42,500 nucleotides of DNA from Glandiceps talaboti (lineage: Eukaryota > Hemichordata > Enteropneusta > Spengelidae): positions 3,095,517-3,138,016 of the forward strand of contig NC_135552.1 of the NCBI RefSeq assembly GCF_964340395.1, written 5' to 3'. Numbering within the stretch: the stretch's first letter is position 1; each line of letters starts with the position of its first letter. Below, piece by piece: positions 33,393-42,500 of the stretch. The notes beneath the pieces were generated by a model. It was not told the origin of the DNA. It ran no database searches and saw nothing but the letters and a program-made list of their open reading frames with translations. The translations under genes and the position numbers were made by a program.

Positions 33393-33537
33393 TTCTGATA
33401 TCAATATCACACGCAAAATAAGTTATACACCACAAAAATTGGTCATTCAATCGATCAATCATTTTACCAAATAATAAATCAATCAATAAATAGGTCGATC
33501 GATCGATTGATTAATCAATTACATGCTCGCTGCCCCT
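33393..33537. mobile_element. foldback MITE family, solo right arm
   Basis: It matches only the right arm of copy 2 (ATATCACACGCAAAATAAGT, ACCACAAAAATTGGTCATTC, CATGCTCGCTGCCCCTGT). It ends at the same terminus as the full copies and lies about 80 bp after copy 2. Confidence 0.8.
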
Positions 33538-34170
33538 GTACGTACGTACCCCAGTCAGCGATTGGCAGGAAATCAGATTTATCAATAGCCATCAGGAACT
33601 CCCTACACATTTCACAAAGGAAGTTAGCAATGTCTGACCAATGGATAGGAGTGTAGAAGGCAATATATGGATGAAAACTTGGAAAAGTCTGTTAAAAGGA
33701 TCAGAAAGACACAGGGCGATGTTCTTAACTTGCACATAATACAACATTTTGTCATTTACATACATAAACAAACTTTTTCAGGTCGCGGCCTGACATTCAG
33801 ACAAGGTCGAAGAGAGAGGGGGGGGGGGGGGTGATAAAAAATTGACCGTGCTGTAAATTCTGCTCGTTCCCTAAAAGAAACAAATTACTTTACTTTTACA
33901 AAAAAAATTAATTCTCCAGTTTATTTTCTGGATGCAACAAAAGAGTTTGAGTTACAATGTCTTGACTACTATTCATACATTTATAATAGGTATAAGTACC
34001 TAAAGTTGTCTAACATACCAAAGTGACGATACTATATCTGAAACAATCATTGTACATTACCAATGTTACGGATACTGCCATTTTGGTTTGCCAAAGTAAG
34101 TTTTGAGGACCACTTGTCTTGATATTCTCCTATATATTTTCTAGCTTCAAAAGTTGTATTGTTCTATATT
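33538..34170. other. gene-free stretch
   Basis: It contains a poly-G run near 33818-33830. No coding or RNA feature is supported. Confidence 0.5.
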
Positions 34171-34598
34171 GTGTAGAAATAACCATAAATGGTAGTCTTA
34201 ACCTCCAGCCAAACCTTAGATGTGTAGAAATAACCATAAATGGTAGTCTTAATCTCTATCCAAACCTTAGATGTGTAGAAATAACCATAAATGGTAGTCT
34301 TAATCTCTATCCAAACCTTAGATGTGTAGAAATAACCATAAATGGTAGTCGTAATCTCCAGCCAAACCTTAGCTGTGTAGAAATAACCATAAATGGTAGT
34401 CTTAATCTCCAGCCAAACATTAGATGTGTAGAAATAACCATAAATGGTAGTCTTAATCTCTTGCCAAACCTTAGATGTGTAGAAATAACCATAAATGGTA
34501 GTCTTAATCTGTAGCAAAACCTTAGCTGTGTAGAAATAACCATAAATGGTAGTCTTAATCTCTAGCCGAAATTTCCCCGTCTTGTAGAAATATAACCA
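34171..34598. repeat. 51-bp minisatellite, eight copies
   Basis: The unit GTGTAGAAATAACCATAAAT + GGTAGTCTTAATCTC + variable CAGCCAAACCTTAGAT repeats at exact 51-bp spacing (34171, 34222, 34273 and so on). Because 51 is divisible by three, both strands carry long open frames, one giving CVEITINGSLNLQPN and another GYFYTSKVWLEIKTTI. These are treated as artefacts. Confidence 0.95.
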
Positions 34599-34712
34599 CA
34601 ATTATAACCATAGACCCTACGTTTCGTGTACAGTATATGTTATTTGCGCTCCCAGGCCTCCGCACATATGCAAGAAGTTACACTTCGACATAAATGTATA
34701 CATAAAGGTAAA

Positions 34713-34760
34713 CACTACACTACACTACACTACACTACACTACACTATACTATACTATAC
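34713..34760. repeat. (CTACA)n/(CTATA)n microsatellite
   Basis: A pentanucleotide repeat of about nine units, changing from CTACA to CTATA. Confidence 0.92.
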
Positions 34761-37310
34761 CAGGGCCGAGCCTGACCAAATTGCCGAAGGGGCAGGACTT
34801 TGTGCAATCACGCATTTAAAATTTAGAAAAGTGGACTATTTCACATAGATTTGCATACAATTAACATAATATATATATTAGCATACGCAATTAAATATCA
34901 TATGTAAGGCCAGGGAAAATAAAAAAGCTGGTCAACGGGCAACCTAACCCATCACATTGGGTAGATACGTAGATTTCATTTTTCACAATGCTTGACAAGG
35001 ATAAAATAAAAATCCGTGACAAATTTAGTCCATTTACATGTCACTTCTCTGCTTTTCATATCACACTCTTGAGGACGGGCCCCTTTTTGTGTGTGATTAT
35101 TTGAAACTCTATAAGCAAGAAGCCATATAGGGGTCTCCAAGTACGTGATATATGGAATATCATCGTTTCGACTGACGTGGACTAATTTTGTCACGGATTA
35201 AATCCATATATAATGATAGCCAAATATTTCAGGTCGAGTTTAGATAAAACTTATTCAGTCATCTTGATACTATCTCTTGCAATTTGTCTGCATAGCTACA
35301 ATTAGGAAATGTACACAACGATTCACGGTTAAACACATGTTGTAGCTCTCTTCTCAAAAAATGTTAAGCCCCGCCAAATGAAACTCAAGCATTATTTGAG
35401 CCACCCCTTCTGTCACCTACACTACAGTGGAGATATACAATTATATGGTACAATGATGCATTAAAATAATATTGATAGCCAACTACAATAATACTTCGAA
35501 CGTGATTACTTTACACATGATGTGGATTTCACATGGATACTTGTAAGGAGATGTCTCCAATTAGCTCTAACCTATACAGGGAGGTACTTAGCCAGACACC
35601 ATCATCTTGTTTTGGGAGAAAGACTATTATCACCTTGATTGCTACTGATTGGAGAAGACAAATCCAAAGGTGAAAAAAATTGAAAATAAGACAGTGTAGG
35701 AGGCCATTTAGAGGCATAAAATATCAAACCGTAGACATAATTTAAAGTCTTACATATAATGCTTGAATATGGTAATAAAATACCAGAATTGAAATAATTA
35801 TGCTACGCATTACATATTATCTGGAAGTGTATTTTGTTGTGGCAAAGCTGAAAGATATTTTGCGGACGGGATGTGCACTTGGTAAATGACTTCTCCTGAA
35901 GTTTAATTTGGTTCAAAAAAATCCCAAATAAAGAGCAAAACATTTCAAGACTTTCAGACTTTTGATGGCCCAATGACTGCTCAGCCAATTCCCATGGTCG
36001 TAAACCGTGACTTTTGTTCAATTCTTTTTAGTGCACATTGGATATGCAACAGCTTAATTTAATCTAAATTCATGCTTGTATGCATCAGCAGAGCCAAGTA
36101 AACAACTGTGTAAGATATTATATAATTTGGAATAGACTCAAATGTATATTGTTACATGTACTATTCAGAAAATATAAAGAAATATCCTTAATTTTGAAAA
36201 AAAATGCGAAGCCCGCATGAGGATATATTGCCCATCACCAGAAAAAAAATATATGGGTGTAGATTGAACAGCTTTTTCATTTTTCCTGGCCTAATGTTGT
36301 ATCTTTCAAAGTAGTTGCCGAAAAGATGTCACATTCAAAGTAAAAAAAAAAACACTTTTAAATAATTGAAGGAAAAAAATGGATAGTGCTTTCTCAAATA
36401 AGTAACAAAATAATCATTTTCTTTACCCTACTCCCAACACTTTTATGGCCCTCCTTTATGTCGGAACCCAAGGTGAACTCAGTGGATTCTCCTTGTCATT
36501 ATCATTATAATGGAAATAATTGAAATTTGGAGATTGATGTCGAAGGTACAGCTCTGTTTACAAATTCAGGGCCATTTTTCCAATAGCAAATTGTCGCTTC
36601 AAAATGAATTGCGGAATAACGCTAGTGTCAGTGCAATGAGATAATTATATCAAACAACATTTTAACCAAAGACAACATCGAACACAATTATTGAAAGTGG
36701 ATCTTAAACTACGTAATACTATGAAGTTTAATAGTTTTTTAGGGTCACCAAATATTCCAAAAAGATATCTGCCGTTTTATCAGTAAATATTTTAATATAT
36801 AAGCTTAGGAACAAGATGTAAATGAGGTTGAGTGCATCTTCGGAGTCACTACATGCAGCAGGCGACCTCACGTTGAACGACTTTTTCTGTCTTTTTTTTT
36901 TGGAGTTTCACTCTGTGACATTATTGCGACTTGCTAAGACTTTCAAGACGACTGTTACTCGCTGAAAATGCACAGTGCATATGCGCACTTCTTTTGTACT
37001 TTCTCGCACAAAGAATTGTTAATTTGCTATACTGCAAAAAGTTACAATTTTTAACTGGATACATTTTTATTCAAAGTTAAGCCAGCCTACAGTAGGGATA
37101 TGAGATACATATTAGCGAGGAGTCAGTATACAGTCACTTTTGACTTTAGTGAACCATCAATTTAAATCGCGCACCTGCAAGGAATCGTCACGTAAATAAC
37201 AATTTTAATAACATAGGCATGTATATAAAAAGTCGTTTTTTTTTCTTTTTTTCCAAAATCTCAGGGGGGGCAGCTGCCCTCCTTGCCCTCCCCCCTCAGG
37301 TTACGGAATG
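34761..37310. other. long gene-free stretch
   Basis: About 2.5 kb of AT-rich DNA. Short open frames (34976-35194, 35529-35717 and 35803-36021, all -) show no family resemblance or splice context. No repeat array is visible. Confidence 0.5.
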
Positions 37311-37469
37311 TATACTATACATGTACTATACTATACTATACTATACTATACTATACTATACTATACTATACTATACTATACTATACTATACTATACTATA
37401 CTATACTACACTATACTATTACTATACTATAATATACATGTACTATACTACACTACACTATACTACACT
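37311..37469. repeat. (CTATA)n pentanucleotide array
   Basis: About 30 CTATA units with occasional CTACA or ACATG interruptions, ending about 20 bp before the probable 5' exon of the downstream gene. Confidence 0.95.
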
Positions 37470-37489
37470 TATATTCTATAACATTGTTC

Positions 37490-37651
37490 ATAGTGATCGA
37501 GTGAGGGCGGGTAACGACCGCATGTATGACCGCATGGTGGCGCTGTCACGAAAATGCATTGCATCATCCTAGATCCTGTGCATCATCGCATATCGCATCG
37601 ACCTCAACGTCACCAACGACCTCTCAACGACCTACATAGATCGTGTTGAAG
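37490..37651 (+). other. probable 5'UTR exon of the secreted-protein gene
   Basis: A locally CG-rich block that ends in a strong donor, GTTGAAG/GTAAGAAA. The nearest good acceptor followed by an ATG exon is at 39736. Joining them creates an in-frame TGA just across the junction, seven codons before the ATG, which fits a non-coding leader. The leader holds upstream ATGs, including a short frame ending CIASS. The transcription start is not determined. Confidence 0.5.
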
Positions 37652-38100
37652 GTAAGAAATGTAACACTCATTTTAGCTACATTTCCGTGTTATAACAATG
37701 TCATAATGTTGTTTCAATCATGGAGGTAGGGGTCCAATTCCTAGGTTGTCATTCAACTCGTCCCAAACTAGTCTGGATGCCAATGTGGCTTCTCACTAAA
37801 CTGTGAGTGGAGGTGTAATACCGCCCCCCCCCCCCCCTCCCACTGGCAAACCAACTTGGCCCAGGCCGAGGGACAACTCATCCGGGGCAGGTCCAACGAT
37901 TGTCCCTTGGATTTATTTATTGTCTTACTCTTAGCCAAGTAATTTACAAATAATGTCTGTGAACATAAAGGGTACAAGTGGTGGTCTCAACAACAATCTT
38001 AATTAATCTGGTTTCATGTCAGAGCCATCAATGAATCATGATTTTATAATTGAGATGTGTAAAGAGATGTACATACATAATTGATATTTGAACAATTTTC

Positions 38101-38213
38101 AGTGAATTATCATTGTCTCAGGTTGATAAATCTTGTAATACCCCAGTTACGGTAAATTATCAATGGTCTCTGGTCAATAAATACTGTAATACCCCAGTTA
38201 CAGTGAATTATCA
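38101..38213. repeat. 51-bp repeat, left block of two units
   Basis: Units contain CTGGTCAATAAATACTGTAA, TACCCCAGTTACAGTGAATT and ATCAATGGT. The same unit in the same orientation resumes at 39494. Confidence 0.9.
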
Positions 38214-38647
38214 GTTCCACAGCACTTCCGATCAAATCGGCAGTATACAATATCAATAAACTGTACAGTCTCAGTTGAAATGACCCCGTAAACTTGAAAT
38301 CTGCGCAGGCGTGCACCAAGGAATGACATCACATTCTGGTCCCACTCACCAATTTGCATAGCCTGTGCTGGCTAGCTAGTTCAACTGATAGCAAACCAAA
38401 CTGTGATGCAGTCACCAAAACATGCTCTTATCTTTGCAGTGAACATTCTAAGCCACGTAATCTAGCAATCGATGGCACATCTAATTTCAAAAAGTTGTAC
38501 GTTAGAGGTATTTTGGGGGACTAACCTGTTTTCCTTTTAATTTTCAGTGGTCCAGAACTGGGTAGTTTTACTAGCCATTTTTGCTTTCGTTTACTAGATT
38601 AAATACACAGCAAAACTACCAGAATTATGATATTTAATAAGATCTAA

Positions 38648-39118
38648 ACTACAACGGAAATCATAAACCCTGAAATAAAACGTCGTCTGGCTCAACAAAA
38701 ATCTCATTAACAAAGCTACATTCTATCGACTGGCTGGACAAAAATCTTACCAACAGTCAATTGACTGGCGTGAAAAACATCTTTACCGATATTGTTACAC
38801 TTTCTTTGCGTGAGCTACCATTATCTTAGGAGATCAATGCCAAATTCATATGTCCCTGCCTGGTAAACCTAAGGTCTGGTGCGTTCTTTGATATTTTTGA
38901 GACAGTCAATTGACTAAAATGTATCAATTGTAGTTCAGTTCTTGTTGTGCCAGATGATAACATGTGGAAATATTAATTAGATTTTTGTCCAGCCAGATGA
39001 GAACATTTACAACATCAAAACGATATTTTGTCTGGCCAGACGTAAACTGTGGCAATGTTAGTAAGATTTTTGTTGAACCAGGCGACGCTTTGTTTCAGAG
39101 TTTGTGATTTCCATTGTA
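38648..39118. mobile_element. nested foldback element
   Basis: The left arm (GGAAATCATAAACCCTGAAA, GTCGTCTGGCTCAACAAAAA) is inverted at the right (TTTTTGTTGAACCAGGCGAC, TTTCAGAGTTTGTGATTTCC). Further CTGGCTGGACAAAAATCT words occur inverted nearer the centre. The arms are roughly 80-85 percent alike by eye. It lies inside the 1.28-kb element. Confidence 0.8.
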
Positions 39119-39179
39119 ATGCTGGAAAATGGTAATGACAATACTCACGCCAACCCTCATGTCACTGTCACTAATAAGA

Positions 39180-39255
39180 TCACCACAGTCGACCTATCTG
39201 TACAACCGGTGACAGACTCACCACAGTCGACCTATCTGTACAACCGGTGACAGAC
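39180..39255. repeat. 38-bp perfect tandem duplication
   Basis: Two identical copies of a 38-bp unit beginning TCACCACAGTCGACCTATCT and ending GGTGACAGAC. Confidence 0.95.
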
Positions 39256-39493
39256 GTACGTACAAACTTGATGGACACTGTCATGATGTGATACTCATCG
39301 TTAGTTTGAATAAAACTGAATGAAAAATACTAGGTATCAAACCGCCCATTCTTGGTGCACGGTTGTTTGTATACACAACAAATATTCACCATTTTTCCCC
39401 ATTGTCCAATCTTCATGTATTATAAATGGGATCCATAAGTTAGAACGTTGGAGAGTTTGTTTCCTCCCGATTTGGAGTGGTGTGGAACTTTTT

Positions 39494-39635
39494 ATTGGTC
39501 TCTGGTCGATAAATACTGTAATACCCCAGTTACAGTGAATTATCAATGGTATCTGGTCAATAAATGCTGTAATACCCCAGTTACAGTGAATTCTCAATGG
39601 TCTCTGGTCAATAAATGCTGTAATACCCCAGTAAT
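39494..39635. repeat. 51-bp repeat, right block of three units
   Basis: Same unit and orientation as 38101-38213: CTGGTCAATAAATGCTGTAA, TACCCCAGTTACAGTGAATT. It starts right after the inverted-repeat element. Confidence 0.9.
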
Positions 39636-39752
39636 GTCTAGTGCAACTTTAAGTCTTTAAGTAATATTTAACAGTCCTAGTAATTTCTAGAAACATGAAA
39701 GGACAGATATGATTTAAGTGTCATATACTATTTCAGGTGCTGGAGTCTGAGC

Positions 39753-39869
39753 ATGACCAGATTATGTTGCATACTTGCTATTTTGTTACTGTGGCACTGT
39801 CTCGACTTTCCCGGTCATTCCACAGGTTCTCCCAGCATCACTCAGGCCAGGCAATTCATAGTACATTTG
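39753..39869 (+). CDS. signal-peptide exon of an unrecognised gene (3' part outside window)
   Basis: The exon runs 39737-39869, with acceptor CTATTTCAG and donor CATTTG/GTGAGT in phase 0. ATG at 39753 opens 39 codons: basic MTR, a hydrophobic core LCCILAILLLWHCL, then FPGHSTGSPSITQARQFIVHL. That is a classic secretory signal peptide with likely cleavage after the HST or GSP region, so the product should enter the secretory pathway. The family cannot be named from this fragment. No later exon was found before the window end. Spliced to the leader exon ending at 37651, an in-frame TGA precedes this ATG. Confidence 0.65.
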
Positions 39870-41249
39870 GTGAGTAATTGTGGGATGTCCTTTCAGTCCC
39901 AACTTTTAGTGCTGAGCATTTATTATTTTTTCATTTTGCCACATTTGGATGTTTAAATTGTTAATTTCTGAAAATTGTATGAAATATTAGATACATACAA
40001 CATTCAATGAGATTAATACTTGGTAATAAGTTGGAAACCTTATGCCTGAAGGAGTACATGTACATATATACATGTACAGGTGATACACTTGAGATTGTTT
40101 TCTTTTAAAACTGGACTGACTTTTGAGACATTGTAGAGCTGTTAAGATTTTAAGAAGACCAGGTTGACAATGAATGACAGCGAGAACACTGTAGTTAACA
40201 TATAAACATGTACATGTATGTGCAGAGAGACACACTGAGACATAAACACACCCATGTGTATGTGTGTAATTAATATCATATATTTATGTGCACTGCATGT
40301 GCATCTGTATCATCATGTATACGTGTACATGTAGTGTACACACGTCTGACTCTTCTGTTTTTGAACATGTACATGCACTATTGAGCTAATCAAGGAGGAG
40401 AAAATATTTTGAAAACATCAATTTTTGAAGTACATCCCTCCCCCTCACCATTTTGCACTCACAAATAGGACAAATAGGACCATTTTTTGTAGCTACAGAT
40501 CCATAGCAAAATATTTCAAGTACCCCCCCCCCCCCCTTTCAGACCATGAGAATTTCCAAGGCTCCTCCCACCAAAATTTGTTCCATATTCTTGTCAGCCT
40601 CTTGCCATAAATTGTAATCGTTCCCTACGCTATTTAGGTATTTAGCATATTCATACAATTTGCACATACTGGTATATGTATATGAGCTATTTAGCATAAA
40701 TGTATTAATGTGCTATCTATCTGTAGAAAATAGTGTCATGGTGTTATGCATAACTGATGGTGAAAACCAAGCAGCTGTGTTATTATATGATCAGGACATT
40801 CCATTTCATAGATCCAATACACTACAATGTAGATCTGTCAAGTACATGTACGTGTGTAGTTTTGAAGTTGAAATTTGGACCAAAAGTCAGAAATAATTCA
40901 TGCATATCAACAGTTCTTCATCTAGGTTACCCCAGTAACATCCAAACCAAATTTCAGAAAATTAGCCATGTAGGTTTGAAGCTTTAGCTTTTTGACAAGT
41001 AATCACATGTTAGGCTTTATTTGCATATAAACAATGGGGTCATATTGTCTAATAAATCTTCATTTGGACACACAAACATTTCCATCAATTTTCAGAGAAG
41101 TTTGTCCATTGGTTTCAGAGTTTAAAATGTTTGAAAACGTACAACTTTTAAAAATCAAACACATTAAAGTATGATCAGGCCATCATGAGTATCAGTTTGA
41201 ACAATTTCAAAAATAGATACCCTATAAAGTATACTCCCACCAAAACACA
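39870..41249. other. gene-free stretch, presumably intron
   Basis: It contains many short TACATGTACATG words (40050-40380) and a C run at 40524-40537. The open frames at 40425-40610, 40660-40896 and 40757-40987 lack any family resemblance. No exon continuing the signal-peptide exon was recognised. Confidence 0.5.
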
Positions 41250-41251
41250 AG

Positions 41252-41323
<72 letters not shown>
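41250..41323. repeat. (CA)n microsatellite
   Basis: About 36 CA units with a single interruption. Confidence 0.97.
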
Positions 41324-41324
<1 letters not shown>

Positions 41325-41499
41325 CAGACTAAAGCAATATTACTTTGTACTGAGCTTACCATATATGTGGACCTTGTGACCTGATGTGATTATATATAAT
41401 ATCTCAAAACCACTAAATCAATAATAATATAATATTAAAGATTACATGTGTGACTGTGATAGCTCTATACTGAAGTCACTGATTGATTTGAGGGAATCA

Positions 41500-42340
41500 T
41501 TTCTGTCACTAGAGGGGGCTTTTATGTCACTGGCCTTCATCTGTCCATGTGTCCATCCATAATACATAATTTCTCAGACATGCAATATCCCATTTCATTC
41601 AAACCTGGCACAAAGGTGACCTGTATGGGACATATGCACATCACTTTGTTTTACGACATATGCAAATTTGACAATGGTGGCCATATTTGTCAATATTTAC
41701 TACTGTATAATTCAAAACCTTTTAACATATCAGGTCCATTCAAATGTCTACCCCCATATTTCCAGGGCAAGCTTTGTATTGAGATGTTGAACTTTGACCT
41801 TGACCTTGACCTTGAGGGTCATTTATCAAAATCAAACTATTTCATGAATATTATATATTCAGGTAATACTATACATATGAAGAGTAATATATTTGCATAT
41901 ACAAGTATTACTTTTAGTGATCATATCACTACTTACTGAATTGTGGCCATGTTTGTTGGTAAAAATCAATATACAAATGTACTACCAATATACTGAAGAA
42001 TTCAAAAACTTGCAATACAGAGAGACTCCATTGATGTGTCTGCCCCCATATAATCGTGTACAAGCTTTCTTTTAAGACTTGAAAGTTGATCATGACCTTT
42101 AACCTTCAGAGTCAATTTTCAAAATTAAGCTATTTCATGCATACTGGTGTTAACCAATTTTTTGTTAATCTTATTCATTATTCACTGTATGTGTTCAAGT
42201 TTGGCAATAACCCCCACAAAGTTAGGGGGTCTTTTATATCCCTGTCATTCATATCCACACACACACCCACCTACCCACCCATTTCCCCCAGATACACCCC
42301 CAGACATACTTTGCGATACCTAAACCACTAGTGATTCTAA
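41500..42340. repeat. diverged dispersed repeat, two roughly 310-bp units
   Basis: Two successive blocks share, in order, TGTCT(A/G)CCCCCATAT, CAAGCTTT, TTGA.CTTGACCTT-like words, GAG(G)GTCA.TT.TCAAAAT and CTATTTCATG. The first part (41560-41720) resembles the 150-bp repeat at 29550-30445 (TTTCTCAGACATGC, CATTCAAACCTGGCACA, CATATGCACATCA). The 130-codon frame at 41547-41939 is part of this repeat and is not kept. Confidence 0.65.
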
Positions 42341-42500
42341 TTTGTGCTAAAAATGATCCTGAATTCAAGGTACGACTGCCTGGGCCTGGGACCCTATTTT
42401 GCATATGACTGACTGTATATTTGGAGGTGGAGAACTTGTGATGACTCACTGGCAAGTAATCACCAAAATATAAACATTCCCTATCTGGGTTGTTCACATG

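Larger units (their letters stand above)
38214..39488. mobile_element. 1.28-kb inverted-repeat element inserted in a 51-bp repeat array
   Basis: The ends are GTTCCACAGCACTTCC and, inverted, GTTCCACACCACTCC, both followed by an AAATCGG word. A second inverted pair, GTGCACCAAGGAATG (38311-38325) with CATTCTTGGTGCAC (39347-39360), lies in mirror order. Copies of one 51-bp repeat flank it in direct orientation, as if the element had landed inside the array. It encodes no recognisable protein. Confidence 0.65.
37652..39736 (+). other. probable intron between leader exon and signal-peptide exon
   Basis: Bounded by GTAAGA and CTATTTCAG. It carries a C run near 37823-37837, the split 51-bp repeat, the 1.28-kb inverted-repeat element and a 38-bp duplication, all described separately. 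Confidence 0.5.

Noticed and set aside
34119-34601. 131- and 145-codon frames on opposite strands
   Set aside because: They are products of the 51-bp satellite, open in both directions for the same arithmetic reason.
41547-41939. 130-codon + strand frame
   Set aside because: It lies in a diverged dispersed repeat shared in part with 29.5-30.4 kb.

Overview
The window is animal nuclear DNA: AT-rich, with spliced genes (GT-AG introns), long non-coding stretches, many mini- and microsatellites, miniature inverted-repeat transposons and a decayed L2/CR1-type retrotransposon. The genes and the repeat style suit an invertebrate, possibly a deuterostome (hemichordate, cephalochordate or echinoderm); the species cannot be fixed from the sequence alone. 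No bacterial operons, CRISPR arrays, rRNA or convincing tRNA genes were seen.

Layout. (1) 1-6.8 kb: the 3' part of a mitochondrial carrier gene of the SLC25A45/47/48 group on the + strand. Two coding exons (4207-4453, 6273-6757) are present and the N-terminal exon(s) must lie left of the window. The region upstream and the intron hold a 49-bp minisatellite (about 39 copies), a 45-60-bp repeat, an 18-bp repeat and an L2/CR1 relic. (2) 6.9-15 kb: gene-free and repeat-dominated: a dispersed repeat in three copies, a 28-bp minisatellite (about 52 copies), a 55-60-bp tandem repeat and a (CATA/CA)n tract. (3) 15.4-21.25 kb: a complete six-exon CFAP210 (CCDC173) gene on the - strand, predicted 564 aa, reconstructed exon by exon with every splice phase agreeing. 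(4) 21.3-28 kb: dispersed repeats, a foldback element, a 209-bp hAT-like MITE with a perfect 8-bp target duplication, and a possible upstream exon for the next gene. (5) 28.16-28.90 kb: PHOSPHO2-like HAD phosphatase on the + strand. (6) 29-37.3 kb: gene-free; 150-bp and 51-bp tandem arrays, further copies of the foldback family and a decayed coding fragment. (7) 37.5-42.5 kb: the 5' end of an unrecognised gene on the + strand, with a probable 5'UTR exon (ending 37651) and a signal-peptide exon (39753-39869). Its remaining exons lie beyond the window. A 1.28-kb inverted-repeat element sits between these two exons.

The genes are not a functional operon: a mitochondrial solute carrier, an axonemal microtubule inner protein, a small-molecule phosphatase and a secreted or membrane protein of unknown role. 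The head-to-head CFAP210/PHOSPHO2 pair matches, from memory, the human order on chromosome 2q31 and so may be an old conserved neighbourhood.
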